Part shown: positions 5,655 to 8,376 of the stretch, in pieces
How the letters are laid out: each line of letters starts with the position of its first letter
Position numbering within the stretch: position 1 is the stretch's first letter
DNA from: an archaeon
Lineage (GTDB): Archaea; Nanobdellota; Nanobdellia; Pacearchaeales; GW2011-AR1
Assembly (NCBI GenBank): GCA_027341315.1
Contig: DAIENA010000023.1
Coordinates: forward strand, 1 to 8,376
Direction: 5' to 3'
Length of the DNA: 8,376 nucleotides
The notes under the pieces: generated by a model
Databases searched by the model: none
Told to the model about the DNA's origin: nothing
What the model saw: only the letters and a program-made list of their open reading frames with translations
Program-made: the position numbers and the translations under genes

Positions 5655-6542
5655 CTAAAGTTTACTTTTAGTTAAATATTTTTGCGTATCGACCCTGACG
5701 CCGTCGACTGGCGTAACGTAGTCACGCATTGAAAAATTCTTAAATTCAGGGAAACTTTCATTTAAGGTGATTTTCTCGAGGGACTTTTGATTGAGTTCTT
5801 GTTTTATTGGAGTGTTTAAACCAAAATTTGCATTGTAAGAATTGTAAATTTCATTCACAAGAGTAAAGGAAGAAAAAACCATTAATCCTGCCAGTGCATA
5901 TTTTTTTGATTGACTCAAATTTTTTATCCATCCTGGAACTCTTTTCGGATGGGAAAGCCCCACACACTCTTGCATAAAATCATTTGCTATTCCATTACTC
6001 ACTCCTGCTGAATAAGTTCCAATCGGAGCAAGCCCCGTTTGACTTGCAACCTGATGAAGCCCTAATTTTTTTCCAAGTAAATATCCCGCCCCGCTCGTTA
6101 AAGTTCCAACAAGAAGCCCCAGTTTCCCGTCGTGGCCTGAAACAGTTTTTTTGTGGCCCAAACCGTCCACAAGCTCATGCGAATCGTCGTACTTAAAAAA
6201 CCAACGAAACGCGCTTCTGCCTTTATGAGAAACATAACCTAAAAGAGCCAGGTTTGCGAGGACCCACCCTTCTCTTTGAATTTTAGAAAATTCAACCCCG
6301 TAACTATGAACAAACGGAAGAACCTCTGATGAAAGTTTAGAACCCCATGTTTCAAGAAATGCCCAAATAGGGGCAGAGATTAAACTTTCTCCAATTCCGC
6401 AAGCAATATAATCTTTTGCAAAATTACTCCACTTTCCGTCGTAATATTTTAGGATGTTTTCTCTTATCTCTTCAAAAGAGACTTCCTTAATACGTTTTGG
6501 TATAAATTTTGCAACTGTTTTTATTTTCTTAACTAGTTTCAT
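5655..6542 (-). CDS. Uncharacterised hydrophobic, probably membrane-associated protein
   Basis: Not recognised. It has 295 residues, a basic N-terminus (MKLVKKIKTVAKFIPKRIK) and several moderately hydrophobic, glycine-rich segments: about 50-66 (IGESLISAPIWAFLETWG), 92-105 (GWVLANLALLGYVSHKG), 140-160 (KLGLLVGTLTSGAGYLLGKKL), 170-187 and 214-231 (KYALAGLMVFSSFTLVNEI). This suggests 3-5 membrane passes. The last 50 residues (about 245-295) are soluble. Histidine and aspartate residues cluster at 119-138 (DDSHELVDGLGHKKTVSGHD), which could be a metal site, but no known motif fits. The gene lies between scpA (23 nt upstream) and dph6 (5 nt downstream), so it is probably co-transcribed with both. 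The nearest G-rich stretch before the ATG (AGGTTC) is 17 nt away, so initiation is not by an ordinary Shine-Dalgarno site. Confidence 0.75.
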   Translation of the reverse strand: MKLVKKIKTVAKFIPKRIKEVSFEEIRENILKYYDGKWSNFAKDYIACGIGESLISAPIWAFLETWGSKLSSEVLPFVHSYGVEFSKIQREGWVLANLALLGYVSHKGRSAFRWFFKYDDSHELVDGLGHKKTVSGHDGKLGLLVGTLTSGAGYLLGKKLGLHQVASQTGLAPIGTYSAGVSNGIANDFMQECVGLSHPKRVPGWIKNLSQSKKYALAGLMVFSSFTLVNEIYNSYNANFGLNTPIKQELNQKSLEKITLNESFPEFKNFSMRDYVTPVDGVRVDTQKYLTKSKL

Positions 6543-6565
6543 AAAAAAATAAAAAAGAACCTGCC

Positions 6566-7477
6566 TTAAAAAGATTCTTGTTCCTTTGTTTCTTCTTCAC
6601 TTGATTCTTCAAACGCCAGGTCTTCGTTTTCGTCCGTTAAGATTTCGCCTTCTTCGATGGTTTCCCTGCTCCAGTCTCCGTCTTTGAGGTCGGCGTACGG
6701 GTCGGGGTTTTCCTTCAAGAAAACGTGCTTTAGCCATATATGAATTTCTTCAAAATGCGCTTCCTGTTCGAGCCAGAGTTTTCCGTTGTTTTCTAGTTGA
6801 ATGATTGGAAAAAGCGAGAGCGCTCTTTCCTCTTTGTCTTTTCCTATAATTTCGGTGTATGTTACTTTTTTTTCGCTGTTTTTTGAAAAGTAATCAATAA
6901 TTTTATTGTGAATTCCCTTGAGTTTGTCTTTTATGTTGTACTTTCTTTTTGGAAGACTTATTCCGGATTCACGCAGTGCATTATTGTCGACGATTACTTT
7001 TTTTATACGACGGTTTTCGGTAACGATTGCTTTACTTAACGATTCGATTAATTCGTTTAGTGTGACTTTTCTGAAACGTGGAACCGGACTTCTTAAAACG
7101 AGTTCTGGAATTTCTTCGTCGAGTTCGATTCTTTCGAGGACGTTTTTCTTTTCTTCTTTTCCGCCGAAAAGAATTTCATCGATACTTTTCATGTATTTAC
7201 TTAATATGAGTTCGGACTTTATTCTTAGAAGAAGCGCCGCCGCCAGAAGAACTTTACTCGACACGAAAAAATCCATTTCTTCATACTTTTGAATTTTAGA
7301 TAGAAAACCCTCCGCAAGAAGTCCGATGTCTATGTCCCACGGGTCGAGTTGTTCTGCGTTAATCAGGTCGTATATAATTTCCTGCCAGCCGACCTCCCGG
7401 TTGAATAAAAGTTCCTGAACCTGTTCCTGCCCGACGTTGGGTTTTACGACGCTGAACTTCTCCTCTTCTTTATCCAT
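6566..7477 (-). CDS. scpA: Segregation and condensation protein A (ScpA, kleisin)
   Basis: Kleisin subunit that bridges the heads of the SMC dimer in chromosome organisation and segregation. The N-terminal domain shows the ScpA hallmarks QELLFNREVGWQEIIYDLIN (21-40), LDPWDIDIGLLAEGFLSKI (44-62), and the helix SSKVLLAAALLLRIKSELIL (73-92). The central linker (about 100-180) is charged. Residues about 183-252 (KDKLKGIHNKIIDYF ... GKLWLEQEAHFEEIHIWL) form the C-terminal winged helix that contacts SMC. The tail from about 256 is highly acidic (EEGEILTDENEDLAFEESSE), an archaeal extension of unknown role. At 303 residues it is slightly longer than typical. It is the lead gene of a unit with the hydrophobic protein and dph6. 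A TATA box 26 bp upstream predicts a leaderless mRNA from M1. No smc or scpB is in the window. Confidence 0.9.
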   Translation of the reverse strand: MDKEEEKFSVVKPNVGQEQVQELLFNREVGWQEIIYDLINAEQLDPWDIDIGLLAEGFLSKIQKYEEMDFFVSSKVLLAAALLLRIKSELILSKYMKSIDEILFGGKEEKKNVLERIELDEEIPELVLRSPVPRFRKVTLNELIESLSKAIVTENRRIKKVIVDNNALRESGISLPKRKYNIKDKLKGIHNKIIDYFSKNSEKKVTYTEIIGKDKEERALSLFPIIQLENNGKLWLEQEAHFEEIHIWLKHVFLKENPDPYADLKDGDWSRETIEEGEILTDENEDLAFEESSEEETKEQESF

Positions 7478-7497
7478 AATCTGATTAAATCAAAAAG

Positions 7498-7507
7498 ATT
7501 TTATAAA
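7498..7507 (-). promoter_or_regulatory. TATA box of the scpA operon
   Basis: TTTATAAAAT on the minus strand, centred 26 bp before the scpA ATG at 7477. It predicts a transcript starting at the start codon. It is the minus half of a divergent promoter region (7478-7600). Confidence 0.6.
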
Positions 7508-7527
7508 CTTATTACAAAAAATATCGG

Positions 7528-7539
7528 ATGACATGTCAT
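7528..7539. promoter_or_regulatory. 12-bp palindrome between divergent promoters, candidate operator
   Basis: ATGACATGTCAT is a perfect inverted repeat lying about 25 bp upstream of each of the two divergent TATA boxes (7498-7507 and 7566-7573). The position fits a dimeric regulator acting on scpA, on the small-gene cluster, or on both. No regulator gene is adjacent and no second copy was seen in the window, so function is inferred from position only. Confidence 0.4.
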
Positions 7540-7565
7540 TTTTTAAGAGTAACATAACAGAAAGG

Positions 7566-7573
7566 TTTATATA
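7566..7573 (+). promoter_or_regulatory. Strong BRE/TATA promoter of the plus-strand small-gene cluster
   Basis: TTTATATA preceded by purine-rich GAAAGG, an almost ideal archaeal BRE-TATA pair. Initiation about 25 bp downstream would be near 7595. Unlike the other lead genes here, no start codon lies at that point, so this transcript should carry a leader of about 93 nt before the ATG at 7688. Confidence 0.7.
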
Positions 7574-7594
7574 CTTAAATGGTCTCGATTGAAT

Positions 7595-7687
7595 ATCACC
7601 TCTTTTACCCAGGAGTGGACGCGAGGCTATCTATTTTATTTGGCTTCGGGGAAGCTCCTAGGTTTTTTTATTCACGGGGAAAATAAA
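7595..7687 (+). promoter_or_regulatory. Structured 5' leader with hairpin and T7 tract
   Basis: ACCCAGGAG (7607-7615) pairs with CTCCTAGGT (7655-7663), 9 bp with one C/A mismatch. An inner stem GAGGCT/GGCTTC (7623-7628 with 7642-7647) sits across a 7x7 internal loop. A T7 tract (7663-7669) follows the outer stem, so the shape is that of a terminator or attenuator. CTTC (7644-7647) can instead pair with GAAG (7651-7654), an alternative fold. The ribosome site CACGGGGAAAATAAAATG lies just downstream. No known riboswitch class was recognised. Confidence 0.5.
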
Positions 7688-7921
7688 ATGACAACATTGA
7701 AAGAAAAACTCGATAGGTCCGAAGTTATAAAAAAAATTGAAGGGATGGAGTCAGGAAAACCTCTTGAATTTGAAGGGATGAAATATTCGGAATTAGCGGT
7801 TATTCAAGGAAAATTTGATTCTAAATCAGGATATTCTCTTTTAGCTTATGAAGATTTTTTTAATTTTTTAAGAAGTAACCCTTGGGACAAAAAATATACT
7901 TTAATAGTTAATAAAAAATAA
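7688..7921 (+). CDS. Uncharacterised 77-residue protein, first of small-gene cluster
   Basis: Not recognised. The predicted protein starts MTTLKEKLDRSEVIKKIEGM and ends SNPWDKKYTLIVNKK. It is charged and soluble, with an N-terminal helix, a middle with several short strands (PLEFEGMKYSELAVIQGKF), and a helix around LLAYEDFFNFLRSNPW. No cysteine pair, catalytic motif or membrane segment is visible. The ATG at 7688 is chosen because GGGG lies 8-11 nt upstream. The frame is open further upstream to a TTG at 7589, but that codon is before the predicted transcription start near 7595 and the extra 33 codons would overlay the hairpin. Next to it, 1 nt after its stop, is a 94-residue gene. The gene is CpG-poor like its downstream neighbours. 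Confidence 0.65.
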   Translation: MTTLKEKLDRSEVIKKIEGMESGKPLEFEGMKYSELAVIQGKFDSKSGYSLLAYEDFFNFLRSNPWDKKYTLIVNKK

Positions 7922-7922
7922 A

Positions 7923-8207
7923 ATGGCAAAAGAAATTAAAAAAATTCAGTTAAAAACCGATGAACAATACAGAATGGCTAACCATTTTTTATTGGATTAC
8001 GCTCTTAATAATGACTTTTATGCAATAATAGAAAAAGGAAGTTTTTCCTGCGGAACAGGAAACGGGTTAGAAATTTATGCCAAACCTGATATGAAAGAAA
8101 TATTTATTGAGTCTGAAAATTCATTAGAATCTAATGATCTTGAAAAAAAACTAAGCAATTTTTTAAACGAAGAATATAAATATTCCGTATCCTTTAAACA
8201 TAAGTGA
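7923..8207 (+). CDS. Uncharacterised 94-residue protein, second of small-gene cluster
   Basis: Not recognised. It is a small soluble protein with an N-terminal basic strand (MAKEIKKIQLKTDEQYRMAN), a helix HFLLDYALNNDFYAIIEKG (about 21-39), a glycine/cysteine loop SFSCGTGNG (40-48), and a beta-rich second half (LEIYAKPDMKEIFIE, YKYSVSFKHK). The fold may be alpha/beta; no catalytic signature can be named. Its ATG follows the previous stop with one base between (TAA-A-ATG) and no Shine-Dalgarno site is visible, so translation is probably by re-initiation. Its TGA overlaps the GTG start of the next gene (GTGA), again indicating coupling. Only 2 CG dinucleotides occur in 7921-8040. The three genes together look like one co-translated unit. 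Confidence 0.7.
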   Translation: MAKEIKKIQLKTDEQYRMANHFLLDYALNNDFYAIIEKGSFSCGTGNGLEIYAKPDMKEIFIESENSLESNDLEKKLSNFLNEEYKYSVSFKHK

Positions 8208-8376
8208 AAAAAATAGAAATTTTGGCAAGAGAACTTCCGGAAGAATTCCTAATTAATGACTTATTTTGTTTGTTTGATAATTTTGATTCTGTTAAAATTT
8301 TTTATGAACCCCAAATAAACATAGAAGCAAGAACTGCAAAAGAAAGGATAAAAAAATGTGTTAATTCGACCTATAA
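8204..8376 (+). CDS. Uncharacterised protein, third of small-gene cluster, C-terminus outside window
   Basis: Only the first 57 codons are in the window and no stop is met. It reads (V/M)KKIEILARELPEEFLIND, then LFCLFDNFDSVKIFYEPQ and INIEARTAKERIKKCVNS. GTG at 8204 is taken as the start because it overlaps the previous stop as GTGA, no ATG lies nearby in frame, and the residues after it form a plausible amphipathic helix followed by a strand. The family is unknown. The fragment is too short for the reading to be certain, although an open frame with this tight 4-nt overlap is unlikely by chance. Confidence 0.55.
   Translation, partial: MKKIEILARELPEEFLINDLFCLFDNFDSVKIFYEPQINIEARTAKERIKKCVNSTY

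Noticed and set aside
6918..7292. Plus-strand open frame opposite scpA (and similar ones at 249-443, 714-899, 3787-4119, 5984-6196)
   Set aside because: They are antisense shadows of well-supported minus-strand genes with low-complexity translations and no promoter or ribosome site.
7607..7662. Known riboswitch in the leader (GGACGCGAGGC resembles part of the c-di-GMP-I core)
   Set aside because: The other conserved parts (GNRA tetraloop helix and receptor) are absent and the resemblance is about ten bases.
7579..7686. A 35-codon ORF (MVSIEYHLFYPGVDARLSIL...) ending one base before the ATG at 7688
   Set aside because: Its ATG lies only 6 bp after the TATA box and upstream of the predicted transcription start near 7595. 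The TAA-A-ATG junction is suggestive, so it is recorded, but a leader RNA explains the region better.
7589..7687. In-frame N-terminal extension of the 77-residue protein from TTG 7589
   Set aside because: The TTG precedes the expected transcription start, the extension overlays the hairpin and T7 tract, and the ATG at 7688 has a good ribosome site.
1..8376. CRISPR array, transposase, integrase or rRNA
   Set aside because: No regularly spaced repeats, no recognisable transposase or integrase residues and no rRNA segments were seen on either strand.

Overview
The window looks like a piece of chromosome from an AT-rich, small-genome archaeon. It most resembles the DPANN lineages (Woesearchaeota or Pacearchaeota type), although no 16S rRNA or other taxonomic marker is present. 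Evidence: an archaeal-type diphthamide amidase Dph6, a membrane-anchored winged-helix regulator of a kind common in these lineages, archaeal TATA boxes 24-26 bp upstream of lead genes, and a short histidyl-tRNA synthetase. Genes are packed with gaps of 0-24 bp inside operons. Lead genes look leaderless, while several internal genes carry GGAG-type Shine-Dalgarno sites.

Layout: everything from 1 to 7477 reads on the minus strand, so transcription runs from high to low coordinates. (a) 7477-4978: scpA (kleisin) -> a hydrophobic protein of unknown function -> dph6. (b) 4931-3543: an unrecognised acidic protein -> a class I glutamine amidotransferase resembling the GMP synthase glutaminase subunit. 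(c) 3411-945: tRNA-His(GUG) -> two GNAT acetyltransferases -> hisS -> an 87-residue unknown protein, with 0-1 nt between the protein genes. hisS needs a -1 shift near 1390-1403 to reach its proper C-terminus. (d) 880-1: a winged-helix membrane regulator -> a SIMPL-domain (DUF541) membrane-anchored protein that runs off the window.

The plus strand holds one divergent cluster, from 7566 to the right edge. A textbook archaeal promoter is followed by a leader of about 93 nt with a hairpin and T7 tract, then three small unrecognised genes. Their junctions are TAA-A-ATG (1 nt gap) and GTGA (4 nt overlap). A perfect 12-bp palindrome lies between this promoter and the scpA promoter.

The points most worth attention are: the tRNA-His with two unpaired acceptor positions and a 3' end duplicated 53 bp downstream around a 12-bp hairpin; the hisS frameshift; the 30-bp perfect repeat that gives both GNAT genes the same start region; the small-gene cluster with its structured leader; and a sharp split between CpG-rich core genes and CpG-poor, AT-rich accessory genes. 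No CRISPR array, rRNA, transposase or phage gene was seen. No stretch longer than about 210 bp lacks a gene.
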